A DNA stretch of 64,000 nt, taken from positions 62,001 through 126,000 of the forward strand of contig NZ_UTVH01000091.1 in NCBI RefSeq assembly GCF_900585905.1. The letters are read 5' to 3'. This DNA comes from Pseudomonas viridiflava. Its GTDB lineage: Bacteria; Pseudomonadota; Gammaproteobacteria; Pseudomonadales; Pseudomonadaceae. Below the pieces are notes generated by a model. That model worked only from the letters and a program-made list of their open reading frames with translations. It was not told the DNA's origin and made no database searches. The position numbers were made by a program, and so were the translations under genes. Shown piece after piece: positions 43,328 to 52,534 of this stretch; within the stretch, counting starts at the first letter, position 1, and each line of letters begins with the position of its first letter.

Positions 43328-44770
43328 TTACAGCAGGAAAATAGTCGCCAGCCCCAGGAAGATAAAGAAGCCGCCGCTGTCGGTCATTGCCGTGATCATC
43401 ACACTGGCGCCCATGGCCGGATCGCGACCGAGCTTGGCCAGTGTCATTGGAATGGTGACGCCCATGAGCGCCGCCAGCAACAGGTTGAGCGTCATCGCAG
43501 CAGTCATCACCACGCCCAGCGACCAGCTGCCATAAAGCAGATAAGCCACCACGCCAATCACACCACCCCAGACCAGCCCGTTGATCAAGCCAACGACAAG
43601 CTCCTTGCGCAATAGCCGTTTGGTGTTGCCGGTATTGACCTGATCCAGCGCCATGGCGCGCACGATCATGGTGATTGTCTGATTGCCGGAGTTACCGCCG
43701 ATACCGGCAACAATCGGCATCAACGCTGCCAGCGCCACCAGCTTCTCGATGGAGCCTTCGAACAGACCGATTACCCGAGAAGCGATGAACGCGGTGATCA
43801 GGTTGACCGCCAGCCATGCCCAACGGTTGCGCAGTGAACGCCACACCGAGGCGAAGATATCTTCTTCTTCGCGCAAACCGGCCATGTTCAACACTTCAGT
43901 CTCACTTTCTTCACGGATCAGGTCGACCATCTCGTCAATGGTCAAACGCCCGATCAGCTTGCCGTTCTTGTCCACCACCGGGGAAGAAATAAGGTCATAA
44001 CGTTCGAACGCCTGGGCCGCCTCGTAAGCGTCGCCGTCAGGGTGGAAGCTGACCGTGTCATTGGCCATGACCTCGGAAACCTGTTTGTCAGGGTCATTGA
44101 CCAGCAGGCGCTTGATCGGCAGCACCCCCTTGAGCACGCCGTCGTAATCCACCACGAAGAGTTTATCGGTGTGGCCCGGAAGCTCCTTGAGACGACGCAG
44201 ATAACGCAGCACCACCTCAAGGCTGACATCCTCGCGAATGGTCACCATCTCGAAGTCCATCAGGGCGCCAACCTGCTCTTCGTCATAGGACAAGGCAGAC
44301 CGCACACGCTCGCGCTGCTGGGTGTCCAGCGCTTCCATCAACTCGTGGACGACGTCGCGGGGCAGCTCGGGCGCCAGGTCAGCCAGCTCGTCGGCGTCCA
44401 TTTCCTTGGCGGCCGCCAGCAGTTCGTGATCGTCCATGTCGGCGATCAGCGTTTCCCGTACGGAATCGGATACTTCAAGGAGGATGTCGCCGTCACGCTC
44501 GGCCTTGACCAGCTGCCAGACCGTCAGGCGGTCATCGAGCGGCAGGGCTTCAAGAATGTAGGCGACGTCGGCCGAGTGAAGATCATCAAGCTTGCGTTGC
44601 AGCTCGACGAGATTCTGCCGATGCACAAGATTTTCAACACGGTCCTGGTTCAGACCTTCCTGACGATGAGTCAGGTCTTCAACGATACGCTGGCGCTGCA
44701 GCAGCTCGATAACTTGAGCGAGACGATCCTGCAGACTTTCCTGCGTTTTTTTAACTTCGACTTGGGTCAT
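43328..44770 (-). CDS. mgtE: Magnesium channel/transporter MgtE
   Basis: 480 residues. N-terminal MgtE_N superhelical domain (about 30-140), two CBS domains (about 145-265: MDFEMVTIREDVSLEVVLRYL, SSPVVDKNGKLIGRLTIDEMVD) and five C-terminal TM helices (about 305-480) with the PIVAGIGGNSGNQTITMIVRA signature. Mg2+ bound to the cytosolic domains closes the pore. ATG at 44770 has GGAG 7 nt upstream; the frame stays open 10 codons beyond. In P. aeruginosa MgtE also dampens type III secretion. Confidence 0.95.
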   Translation of the reverse strand: MTQVEVKKTQESLQDRLAQVIELLQRQRIVEDLTHRQEGLNQDRVENLVHRQNLVELQRKLDDLHSADVAYILEALPLDDRLTVWQLVKAERDGDILLEVSDSVRETLIADMDDHELLAAAKEMDADELADLAPELPRDVVHELMEALDTQQRERVRSALSYDEEQVGALMDFEMVTIREDVSLEVVLRYLRRLKELPGHTDKLFVVDYDGVLKGVLPIKRLLVNDPDKQVSEVMANDTVSFHPDGDAYEAAQAFERYDLISSPVVDKNGKLIGRLTIDEMVDLIREESETEVLNMAGLREEEDIFASVWRSLRNRWAWLAVNLITAFIASRVIGLFEGSIEKLVALAALMPIVAGIGGNSGNQTITMIVRAMALDQVNTGNTKRLLRKELVVGLINGLVWGGVIGVVAYLLYGSWSLGVVMTAAMTLNLLLAALMGVTIPMTLAKLGRDPAMGASVMITAMTDSGGFFIFLGLATIFLL

Positions 44771-45081
44771 AGGCGAACTCCACTCCCAGCAGCGGAGCAC
44801 GCCGGGGAGATCAATCAGTTAGTGCGTGATTGGTGTGACAAGCTGTTAAATAACGACTGGGTAAGTCCATGGAGGTATTCCACAAGCCCCGGCGGGGCTG
44901 ACGGGCGCAATCATACACCGCTTTGCGGCCCTTGCAGCTACAAAATTCAGGCAAGAACAAGCGCTTGCGAGACAAAGCTTGAGATGAGCTGAGCGTACGT
45001 CATATTCAGCCAAATAAAGCCCCTCGCGGGAGCAATCATCTCTGACTAGGCTTGCGCGAAACCGTCACGGAAGACATCACC
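44771..45081. other. Divergent spacer between mgtE and a secreted-protein gene
   Basis: 311 bp with no gene. A small GC hairpin (AAGCCCC-GGCGGGGCT near 44885) lies in the likely mgtE leader. No recognisable Mg2+ riboswitch was found. Confidence 0.5.
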
Positions 45082-45564
45082 ATGCTTTTCAGACTGCTCG
45101 CTTCATGCCTGGCACCGCTCTGCGTGTCACTTACCGCCGTCGCCTCAACCATTCAGCGCTGCGAGGATGCCAATGCGCAGATCACCTTCACCTTTCAGGG
45201 CTGCGCCGGTGGCGAGAAAGCGATGAGCCTGCAGCGAAGCGGCACGATGCCTGCCGTGAGTATCGTCGCGCCGCCACCGAGCAAACCCGCGCCAACACCC
45301 TCCTCCCGCATCCGTCCGGTTGTTGTGGTCGGCCAGAGGGATGATGGTTGCGGTAACCGACTGAGTGCCGAGAGTCGCCGCCGCGCCATCATCAATCAGC
45401 AAACGCCTCCCGGCATGACGCGACGTGACGTCGAGAACCTGCTGGGGCGACCAGACAAAGTGGTCAACAAGAATGGCGAAACGCAGCTGGTCTATAAAGA
45501 GAGGAATGGCCGCAGCAACCAGATAACGCTGGACCTGCAAGGCTGTGTAAAAGGCAAACGCTAG
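45082..45564 (+). CDS. Secreted DUF4124-like protein with SmpA/BamE-like C-terminus
   Basis: 160 residues. Signal peptide (residues 1-21, LLASCLAPLCVSLTAVAS), then a DUF4124-like start (IQRCEDANAQITFTFQGCAGG), a proline-rich linker (APPPSKPAPTPSS), and a C-terminal domain INQQTPPGMTRRDVENLLGRPDKVVNKNGETQLVYK that resembles the SmpA/BamE fold. Probably periplasmic. ATG at 45082 chosen for the signal peptide. Followed by a terminator. Function unknown. Confidence 0.72.
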   Translation: MLFRLLASCLAPLCVSLTAVASTIQRCEDANAQITFTFQGCAGGEKAMSLQRSGTMPAVSIVAPPPSKPAPTPSSRIRPVVVVGQRDDGCGNRLSAESRRRAIINQQTPPGMTRRDVENLLGRPDKVVNKNGETQLVYKERNGRSNQITLDLQGCVKGKR

Positions 45565-45570
45565 AAAAGC

Positions 45571-45602
45571 AAAAAGCCCGTATCAGACGATACGGGCTTT
45601 TT
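45571..45602 (+). terminator. Intrinsic terminator
   Basis: AAAAAGCCCGTAT and its complement flank a 6-nt loop, ending in a run of five T. It closes the DUF4124-like gene and faces the tRNA-Arg on the other strand. Confidence 0.9.
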
Positions 45603-45608
45603 GGTGTT

Positions 45609-45685
45609 TGGTGCACTCGACAGGATTCGAACCTGTGACCGCTCGGTTCGTAGCCGAGTACTCTATCCAGCTGAGCTACGAGTGC
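45609..45685 (-). tRNA. tRNA-Arg (ACG anticodon), copy 1
   Basis: 77 nt with encoded CCA. Acceptor GCACTCG pairs with CGAGTGC. Anticodon arm CTCGG-CTACGAA-CCGAG (ACG) and T-arm CAGGTTCGAATCCTG are intact. Identical to the copy at 45757-45833. Confidence 0.96.
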
Positions 45686-45756
45686 ATTAGCGCTTGATAA
45701 ACCAGATCACCGCTGGCTGAAACAGATCACCTGCATCGCTGCAAACAACCTTTAAA

Positions 45757-45833
45757 TGGTGCACTCGACAGGATTCGAACCTGTGACCGCTCGGTTCGTA
45801 GCCGAGTACTCTATCCAGCTGAGCTACGAGTGC
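45757..45833 (-). tRNA. tRNA-Arg (ACG anticodon), copy 2
   Basis: Same 77-nt sequence as copy 1, 71 nt apart and in the same direction, so one precursor transcript is likely. Confidence 0.96.
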
Positions 45834-45939
45834 ATTTGTTGCCGCGCATTATAGGCCGTCGATTCTTGTGGTCAAGCACTTTATCCAGTAATTACAACAA
45901 CTTACCTTCAAAGCCAGAAACAACGTACTACGCAAATAA

Positions 45940-46030
45940 TGGCGGAGAACGGGGGATTCGAACCCCCGACACCCTTTTGAGGTGTACTCCCTTAGCAGGG
46001 GAGCGCCTTCGGCCACTCGGCCAGCTCTCC
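45940..46030 (-). tRNA. tRNA-Ser (GCT anticodon)
   Basis: 91 nt with encoded CCA. Anticodon arm CTCCC-CTGCTAA-GGGAG (GCT) and a long variable arm, as expected for serine. First of the tRNA-Ser, tRNA-Arg, tRNA-Arg series on the minus strand, downstream of rsmA. Confidence 0.95.
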
Positions 46031-46092
46031 GCAACACGGGGCGTATAATAACCACCCTTTTCCCCGTTTGCAAACCAAAAATTCAATAAAAA

Positions 46093-46281
46093 TTAATGGC
46101 TTGGTTCTTCACCCTTCTCTTTCTTGATGCGCAGGTAAATCTCTTCACGGTGAACGGCCACTTCCTTGGGTGCGTTGACACCAATACGCACCTGGTTACC
46201 CTTTACGCCCAGCACGGTCACAGTGATTTCTCCATCACCAATGATCAGGCTTTCCGCGCATCGACGAGTCAGAATCAGCAT
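46093..46281 (-). CDS. rsmA: Post-transcriptional regulator RsmA/CsrA
   Basis: 62-residue homodimeric RNA-binding protein that blocks GGA-containing ribosome sites. The full family sequence is visible: MLILTRRCAESLIIGDGEITVTVLGVKGNQVRIGVNAPKEVAVHREEIY. The RNA-contacting Arg44 lies in VHREEIY. ATG at 46281 lies behind GGAGAAAGGT; the frame is open 18 codons further but outside the family. In pseudomonads RsmA controls motility and virulence. Its place next to lysC and tRNA-Ser is conserved. Confidence 0.97.
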   Translation of the reverse strand: MLILTRRCAESLIIGDGEITVTVLGVKGNQVRIGVNAPKEVAVHREEIYLRIKKEKGEEPSH

Positions 46282-46446
46282 ACCTTTCTCCTCACGCATT
46301 ACATTCAGGGACAACCGTCTGCAGTCAGACGGCAACGCCCGAGAGAAACATCACGGATGTAACCAGTGTATCGACCGCCCGAGGCGAAAGCGCAGCAGCG
46401 GGCCGTAAATACACCAAAGGCGCGGAAAACGCGCCTTCAGCCAGCG

Positions 46447-47679
46447 TCACTCGCCCTGTCGCGGCGAATCGAGCTCGAACGCGGTGTGCAAAGCGCGCAC
46501 GGCTAGCTCCAGATACTTCTCTTCGATCACCACCGAGACCTTGATTTCGGAGGTGGAGATCATCTGGATATTGATGCTTTCCTTGGCCAGCGATTCGAAC
46601 ATGCGGCTGGCGACACCGGCGTGGGAGCGCATGCCGACACCCACGATCGACACCTTGGCGATCTTGGTGTCGCCGACCACTTCCCGCGCACCGATTTCGC
46701 GGGCCGTGGTTTCCAGCACCTGCAGCGCAGCCTGATAGTCGTTGCGGTGCACGGTAAAGGTGAAATCCGTGGTGTTATCGTGAGCGACATTCTGCACGAT
46801 CATGTCGACTTCGATGTTCGCGCCGCTGATGGGCCCGAGAATCTTGAACGCCACGCCAGGGGTGTCTGGCACGCCACGGATGGTCAGCTTGGCCTCATCG
46901 CGGTTGAAGGCGATGCCGGAAATGATCGGCTGTTCCATGGATTCCTCTTCGTCAATGGTAATGAGGGTGCCAGGACCCTCCTTGAAGCTGTGCAAAACGC
47001 GCAGCGGGACGTTGTACTTGCCGGCGAACTCCACCGCGCGAATCTGCAGCACCTTGGAACCAAGGCTTGCCATTTCCAGCATTTCTTCGAACGTGATCTT
47101 GTCCAGGCGCTGAGCCTGGGACACTACGCGCGGATCGGTGGTGTAGACACCGTCCACGTCGGTGTAGATCTGGCATTCATCTGCCTTGAGCGCCGCCGCC
47201 AGGGCCACACCCGTGGTGTCCGAACCGCCACGACCCAGGGTCGTGATGTTGCCGTTCTCGTCGACGCCCTGGAAACCTGCCACGACCACAACCCGACCCG
47301 CCTTCAGATCAGCGCGAATCTTCTGGTCGTCGATCTGCAGGATGCGCGCCTTGTTGTGAGCGCTGTCGGTCAGGATGCGGACCTGATTGCCGGTATAGGA
47401 CACTGCCGGAACGCCACGCTTGATCAACGCCATCGCCAGCAGCGCGATGGTCACCTGCTCGCCCGTGGAGACAATCACATCCAGCTCGCGCGGCACCGGC
47501 TGATCGCTGATCTGCCGGGCCAGGTCGATCAGACGGTTGGTCTCACCGCTCATGGCTGACAGAACCACCACCAGGTCGTCGCCCTGTTCACGAAACTTCT
47601 TAACCTTGTCGGCCACCTGCTCGATGCGCTCTACAGAGCCCACCGAAGTGCCGCCAAATTTCTGTACGATCAAAGCCAT
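46447..47679 (-). CDS. lysC: Aspartate kinase LysC
   Basis: Phosphorylates aspartate, first step to lysine, threonine, methionine and diaminopimelate. 410 residues. Kinase domain from MALIVQKFGGTSVGSVERI with GFQGVDENGNITTLGRGGSDTTGVALAAAL; two C-terminal ACT domains (about 260-410, VDMIVQNVAHDNTTDFTF; VSIVGVGMRSHAGVASRMFESLAKESINIQMISTSEIKVSVVI) for feedback inhibition. Between alaS and rsmA, the usual Pseudomonas order. Confidence 0.97.
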   Translation of the reverse strand: MALIVQKFGGTSVGSVERIEQVADKVKKFREQGDDLVVVLSAMSGETNRLIDLARQISDQPVPRELDVIVSTGEQVTIALLAMALIKRGVPAVSYTGNQVRILTDSAHNKARILQIDDQKIRADLKAGRVVVVAGFQGVDENGNITTLGRGGSDTTGVALAAALKADECQIYTDVDGVYTTDPRVVSQAQRLDKITFEEMLEMASLGSKVLQIRAVEFAGKYNVPLRVLHSFKEGPGTLITIDEEESMEQPIISGIAFNRDEAKLTIRGVPDTPGVAFKILGPISGANIEVDMIVQNVAHDNTTDFTFTVHRNDYQAALQVLETTAREIGAREVVGDTKIAKVSIVGVGMRSHAGVASRMFESLAKESINIQMISTSEIKVSVVIEEKYLELAVRALHTAFELDSPRQGE

Positions 47680-47775
47680 CTCAAAGCCGCCTCAGCCCGA
47701 TTAAGGGCGCCCATTAAACGTAGAATCCAAGCGCCGATTCAGGCGCCGCGAAGACGCCAGGACCGGAGGGTCGAC

Positions 47776-50400
47776 TTACATACCCTGCTCGACGAAAGGC
47801 ACGGTCAACGCCAGTGCCGCATCCAGCGCACCCGCATCGATACCGCCGCCTTGCGCCATGTCAGGACGACCGCCACCTTTGCCACCTACGGCAGCAGCGG
47901 CCTGCTTCATCAAATCACCGGCTTTGAGTTGGCCAGTCAGGTCCTTGGTCACGCCTGCGACCAGTACGACCTTTTCCTCGTGCACACTGCCGAGCAGGAT
48001 CACTGCGCGGCCGAGCTTGTTCTTCAACTGATCGACAAGCGCCAGAAGCGCCTTGCCGTCCTGACCGTCCAGGCGCACGGCCAGTACTTTCACGCCCTTG
48101 ACGTCCAGCGCCGCAGACGACAGATCGTCGCCCGCTGCACTGGCTGCCTTGGCCTGCAGTTGTTCCAGTTGTTTTTCCAGCAGACGGTTGCGCTCAAGCA
48201 CAGCCGTCAGTTTGTCCAGCAGGTTGTCGCGATTGCCCTTGACCAGGGTCGCGGCCTCCTTGAGTTGATCTTCGGCGCTGTTGAGATGCGCCAGTGCGGC
48301 AGCGCCCGTGACCGCCTCGATGCGGCGCACACCAGCAGCCACGCCGCCTTCGCTGATGATCTTGAACACGGCGATGTCGCCGGTACGGTTGGCGTGAATG
48401 CCACCGCACAGCTCGACCGAGAAGGCACCGCCCATGGTCAGCACGCGCACGCTGTCGCCATATTTCTCGCCGAACAGCGCCATTGCACCTTTGCCCTTGG
48501 CCGTTTCGATATCGGTTTCTTCGGTCTCGACGGGCGTGTTCTTGCGCACCTCGTCGTTGACAATATCTTCCAGCGCCTTCAACTGCTCAGGCTTGATGGC
48601 CTCAAAGTGGCTGAAGTCAAAGCGCAGACGCTGACTGTTCACCAGCGAGCCTTTCTGCTGGACGTGTGTGCCCAGCACTTGACGCAATGCGGCGTGGAGC
48701 AGGTGAGTTGCGGAGTGATTCAGCGCGGTGGCGTGACGCACATCGGCGTTGACTTCAGTGCTGACCGCCGTGCCGACGCTCAGCGTGCCAGTGGCAACCA
48801 CGCCGTGGTGCAGAAACGCGCCGCCGGTCTTGGTGGTGTCGCGCACGTCAAAGCGCACTTCGCCGGCGCTCAGGTAACCGGCGTCGCCGATCTGCCCCCC
48901 CGACTCGGCATAGAACGGCGTGGTATCCAGTACCACAACGCCGTCTTCACCTTCATGCAGTTGCTCGACCTTCTGGCCCTCCTTGTACAGCGCGACGATC
49001 CGGGCCTCGCCACGGGTAGCCTTGTAGCCGGTGAACTCGGTAGCGACGTCAACCTTGACCAGGCTGTTGTAATCCATACCGAAGGAGCTGGCAGAACGAG
49101 CACGCACGCGCTGCGCTTCCATCTCCCGCTCGAAGCCTTCTTCGTCCAGGGTCAGGTTGCGTTCGCGAGCGATGTCGCCGGTCAGGTCCATGGGGAACCC
49201 GTAGGTGTCATACAGTTTGAAGATCACGTCGCCCGGAACCACGGTGCCCTGCAGATCGGCCAGGTCCTGCTCGATGATTTTCAGGCCTTGTTCCAGGGTC
49301 TTGGCGAACTGTTCTTCTTCACCCTTGAGCACGCGCTCAATGTGCGCCTGGTTCTCGACCAGCTCCGGGAAAGCAGTGCCCATCTCGGCAACCAGTGCAG
49401 CGACGATCTGATAGAAGAAAGCGCCCTTGGCCCCCAGTTTGTTGCCGTGGCGGCATGCGCGACGAATGATCCGGCGCAGCACGTAGCCGCGGCCTTCACT
49501 GGATGGCAGCACGCCGTCGGCAATCAGGAAACAGCAGGAGCGGATGTGGTCAGCCACGACCTTGAGCGAGGCCTGATTGTCGTTGCTGCAGCCAATGGCT
49601 TTCGCCGCCGCCCCCAGCAGGCTCTGGAACAGGTCGATGTCGTAGTTGGAGTTCACGTGCTGCAAGACGGCGCTGACACGCTCCAGGCCCATGCCGGTGT
49701 CCACCGAAGGCGCTGGCAGCGGGTGCAGCACGCCGTCCGCAGTGCGGTTGAACTGCATGAACACGTTGTTCCAGATTTCGATGTAGCGGTCGCCGTCTTC
49801 TTCCGGCGAGCCTGGCGGGCCACCCCAGATTTCCGGGCCATGATCAAAGAAAATCTCGGTGCACGGGCCGCACGGGCCAGTGTCGCCCATGGTCCAGAAG
49901 TTGTCCGAAGCGTACGGAGCGCCTTTGTTGTCACCAATGCGCACCATGCGTTCGGCCGGCACGCCGATGTCTTTGGTCCAGATGTCGTAGGCTTCGTCGT
50001 CGCTGGCGTAGACCGTGACCCAGAGCTTTTCCTTGGGCAGGTTCAGCCACTTTTCCGAGGTCAGGAAGGTCCAGGCGTAGGTGATGGCGTCACGCTTGAA
50101 ATAATCGCCAAAGCTGAAGTTGCCCAGCATTTCGAAAAACGTGTGGTGACGTGCGGTGTAGCCGACGTTTTCCAGGTCGTTGTGCTTGCCACCGGCGCGC
50201 ACGCACTTCTGGCTGCTCACCGCCCGGGTGTAGGCACGTTTTTCCTGGCCGAGGAAGCAGTCCTTGAACTGGTTCATGCCTGCGTTGGTGAACAGCAGGG
50301 TTGGGTCGTTGCCCGGAATCAGGGAGCTGGAGGCTACTCGGGTGTGACCTTGCTCTTCGAAAAAGCCAAGGAAGGCTTCACGGATTTCTGCGCTTTTCAT
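47776..50400 (-). CDS. alaS: Alanyl-tRNA synthetase
   Basis: 874 residues. Class II catalytic domain at the start (MKSAEIREAFLGFFEEQGHTRVASSSLIPGNDPTLLFTNAGMNQFKD, motif 3 near GMGLERVSAVLQ). Editing domain with the zinc ligands HSATHLLHAAL (HxxxH) and CGGIHANRTGD. C-terminal C-Ala domain ends GGRPDMAQGGG. The ATG at 50400 follows the family; an in-frame GTG/ATG stretch 25 codons upstream lacks homology. Confidence 0.97.
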   Translation of the reverse strand: MKSAEIREAFLGFFEEQGHTRVASSSLIPGNDPTLLFTNAGMNQFKDCFLGQEKRAYTRAVSSQKCVRAGGKHNDLENVGYTARHHTFFEMLGNFSFGDYFKRDAITYAWTFLTSEKWLNLPKEKLWVTVYASDDEAYDIWTKDIGVPAERMVRIGDNKGAPYASDNFWTMGDTGPCGPCTEIFFDHGPEIWGGPPGSPEEDGDRYIEIWNNVFMQFNRTADGVLHPLPAPSVDTGMGLERVSAVLQHVNSNYDIDLFQSLLGAAAKAIGCSNDNQASLKVVADHIRSCCFLIADGVLPSSEGRGYVLRRIIRRACRHGNKLGAKGAFFYQIVAALVAEMGTAFPELVENQAHIERVLKGEEEQFAKTLEQGLKIIEQDLADLQGTVVPGDVIFKLYDTYGFPMDLTGDIARERNLTLDEEGFEREMEAQRVRARSASSFGMDYNSLVKVDVATEFTGYKATRGEARIVALYKEGQKVEQLHEGEDGVVVLDTTPFYAESGGQIGDAGYLSAGEVRFDVRDTTKTGGAFLHHGVVATGTLSVGTAVSTEVNADVRHATALNHSATHLLHAALRQVLGTHVQQKGSLVNSQRLRFDFSHFEAIKPEQLKALEDIVNDEVRKNTPVETEETDIETAKGKGAMALFGEKYGDSVRVLTMGGAFSVELCGGIHANRTGDIAVFKIISEGGVAAGVRRIEAVTGAAALAHLNSAEDQLKEAATLVKGNRDNLLDKLTAVLERNRLLEKQLEQLQAKAASAAGDDLSSAALDVKGVKVLAVRLDGQDGKALLALVDQLKNKLGRAVILLGSVHEEKVVLVAGVTKDLTGQLKAGDLMKQAAAAVGGKGGGRPDMAQGGGIDAGALDAALALTVPFVEQGM

Positions 50401-50544
50401 AGGTTCTTCCACGGAGACTGCGGCCAGAGGCAGGTGCATAACGTCAGGTGACGTAGCGACGGCAAAGGGCCGCATTATATAGGCGTTGCGTCAGCGGTAC
50501 AGTCTGTTTGTACGATAGAAACAAGCTACTGGACTATCGGCACT

Positions 50545-51549
50545 TCAGCTGCGGGAAAAGTCGACAAATGCTGTGATAACCGTCTCGAGTTGCTGACGGG
50601 AGACGTCCAGGTGAGTGATCAGCCTTAGGCGCGGTGCAGCACTGAGACGAATGCCGCGTTCGGCACAGAACGCTTTCAGCGCCTGGGCGCGGGCGCCGAT
50701 CTGCACGTAGACCATGTTGGTCTGCACCGGCTCGACCTGATAACCCGCCGCTGCCAGCGCCTGCCCCAGAAATGCCGCGTTGGCGTGATCTTCGGCCAGA
50801 CGCTCGACCTGATGATCCAGCGCGTACAGCCCGGCTGCCGCGAGCATGCCCGCCTGGCGCATGCCGCCGCCGACCATCTTGCGCAGGCGGCGCGCCTTGT
50901 CGATGAAGGCTTGCGAGCCACACAGCACCGACCCCACCGGCGCGCCGAGGCCTTTGGACAGGCACACCGATACCGAGTCGAAATGGCGCGTGATCTCCCG
51001 CGCCTCGACGCCCAGCCTGACACTGGCGTTGTACAGCCGGGCGCCGTCCAGATGCAGCGCCAGGCCATGAGCCTGGGTAAAGCTGCGAGCCGCTGCCAGG
51101 TAACTCAACGGCAGCACCTTGCCTTGCATGGTGTTTTCCAGGGCCAGCAGACGGCTACGGGCAAAGTGAAAATCATCGGGCTTGATCGTCGCCAGGACCT
51201 GCTCCAGGTCCAGAGACCCGTCAGGCTGGTTCTCCAGCGGCTGCGGCTGGATCGAGCCCAGCACGGCCGCCCCGCCGCCTTCGTATTTGTAGGTGTGCGC
51301 CTGCTGCCCGACGATATATTCGTCGCCACGCTCGCAATGGGCCATCAAGCCCAGCAGGTTGCTCATGGTGCCGGTGGGCACGAACAGCGCGTCAGCAAAG
51401 CCCAGGCGCTCGGCCAGCGCAGCCTGCAGCTGATTGACCGTCGGGTCCTCGCCATAGACGTCATCTCCCAGCGGCGCCCTGGCCATGGCGTCACGCATGC
51501 CTGCAGTGGGCTGAGTCACGGTATCGCTGCGCAGATCGATTGACGTCAC
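50545..51549 (-). CDS. ltaE: Low-specificity L-threonine aldolase
   Basis: PLP enzyme splitting threonine/allo-threonine to glycine and acetaldehyde. 334 residues from GTG at 51549 (AGGAAG 7 nt upstream). TSIDLRSDTVTQPTAGMRDAMARAPLGDDVYGEDPTVNQLQ is the family start; PLP Lys in SVCLSKGLGAPVGSVL. The longer frame from 51699 adds 50 residues unlike the family. Upstream of alaS on the same strand. Confidence 0.9.
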   Translation of the reverse strand: MTSIDLRSDTVTQPTAGMRDAMARAPLGDDVYGEDPTVNQLQAALAERLGFADALFVPTGTMSNLLGLMAHCERGDEYIVGQQAHTYKYEGGGAAVLGSIQPQPLENQPDGSLDLEQVLATIKPDDFHFARSRLLALENTMQGKVLPLSYLAAARSFTQAHGLALHLDGARLYNASVRLGVEAREITRHFDSVSVCLSKGLGAPVGSVLCGSQAFIDKARRLRKMVGGGMRQAGMLAAAGLYALDHQVERLAEDHANAAFLGQALAAAGYQVEPVQTNMVYVQIGARAQALKAFCAERGIRLSAAPRLRLITHLDVSRQQLETVITAFVDFSRS

Positions 51550-51755
51550 GATGGGGCTTCCTTGAGGTGTCGAACCCCAGTCTTGAGGTCGACAGCAGGG
51601 ATAGTCAAGGCGTAGCGCAGGATTGCGGCGATATTTCATCGGCAGCGTGGAGCGCGTCGTTATAAGGAAATCGCTGGACCCCAGCAGGAATGCTTCCAAG
51701 CAGAGTCAGTAAAACTATGATAAAAAATGCCCGCCGCCGAACGATTTCGGCGTCA

Positions 51756-51896
51756 ACGTTCTCAGGGCGGGGTGCGATTCCCCACCGGCGGTAATGGCGC
51801 GCAATGCGCTTAGCCCGCGAGCGCTCATGAAAATGAGGTCAGCAGACCTGGTGAGATCCCAGGGCCGACGGTCATAGTCCGGATGAAGAGAGAACG
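51756..51896 (+). promoter_or_regulatory. FMN riboswitch (RFN element)
   Basis: The RFN consensus is visible: TTCTCAGGGCGGGGTGCGAT at 51758-51778 with CCCCACCGGCGGTAAT, later AGCCCGCGAGCG, GGTCAGCAGA, CTGGTGAGATCCCAGGGCCGACGGTCA and TAGTCCGGATGAAGAGAGAAC. All paired segments are present. It lies 126 nt upstream of ribH2; a hairpin (CAGGGCC/GGGCCTG, about 51908-51928) followed by T-rich sequence may be the switch platform. Confidence 0.95.
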
Positions 51897-52021
51897 GGAC
51901 AGGCACCACAGGGCCGCATCGGGCCTGCTGACGGGCATTTTTTGTCTGCATGATTGATGCGTACCTGGCTTCCCCTTCGATCCAAAGCGCCCTGTTTTTT
52001 CATAGACAGGAGACAGAACAG

Positions 52022-52534
52022 ATGCAACCTACCGCAATCGACAGCAAGAGCAAAAACCACGCGCACGAGCGCATCGCCTTCATTCAAGCGTGCTGGCACA
52101 AAGACATTGTCGATCAGAGCAAGATCGGCTTCATCGCAGAAATGGCCCATCAGGGTTACACCGAAGCCGACATCGATTTCTTCGAAGTGGGCGGCGCATT
52201 CGAGATCCCGTTGCACGCCAAACTGCTGGCCAATACTGGCCGTTATGCGGGCATCGTCGGCGCTGCGCTGGTGGTGGACGGCGGCATCTATCGTCACGAC
52301 TTCGTCGCCCAGTCGGTGGTCGGCGCGTTGATGCAGGTACAGCTGGAAACCCAGGTGCCAGTATTCTCGGTAGTGCTCACACCGCATCATTTCCATGCGG
52401 GCGAAGAGCACCAGAAATTTTTCTTCGAGCACTTCCTGCACAAGGGTCAGGAAGCGGCCAGGACCTGCGCGGACACCGTGGCAAAGGTACGCGCCATCGG
52501 TCGCAGCGATCTGCAGCAGAAAGCGGCGAGTTAA
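52022..52534 (+). CDS. ribH2: 6,7-dimethyl-8-ribityllumazine synthase, type II (RibH2)
   Basis: 170 residues. Riboflavin pathway enzyme joining ribityl-pyrimidine and dihydroxybutanone phosphate. ERIAFIQACWHKDIVD, FFEVGGAFEIPLHAKLLA, DGGIYRHDFVAQSVVGALM and VLTPHHFH are typical; the family type II (decameric) as in Brucella RibH2 is suggested by the short N-terminus and sequence. ATG at 52022 has AGGAGA in range; an in-frame ATG at 51950 lies within the leader. Controlled by the FMN riboswitch, so made when FMN is low. A pseudomonad usually has another ribH in the main rib cluster. Confidence 0.92.
   Translation: MQPTAIDSKSKNHAHERIAFIQACWHKDIVDQSKIGFIAEMAHQGYTEADIDFFEVGGAFEIPLHAKLLANTGRYAGIVGAALVVDGGIYRHDFVAQSVVGALMQVQLETQVPVFSVVLTPHHFHAGEEHQKFFFEHFLHKGQEAARTCADTVAKVRAIGRSDLQQKAAS

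Noticed and set aside
44771..45081. Possible Mg2+ riboswitch in the mgtE leader.
   Set aside because: Only a short GC hairpin is visible; none of the ykoK or mgtA-type leader features could be found.
41536..46030. tRNA genes considered as integration (att) sites for an island.
   Set aside because: No integrase gene or direct repeat of a tRNA 3' end was seen in the window; the duplicated tRNA-Arg copies are complete tandem genes.
47851..50451. An 866-codon plus-strand frame opposite alaS.
   Set aside because: alaS has all catalytic and editing motifs on the minus strand; the antisense frame has no protein features.
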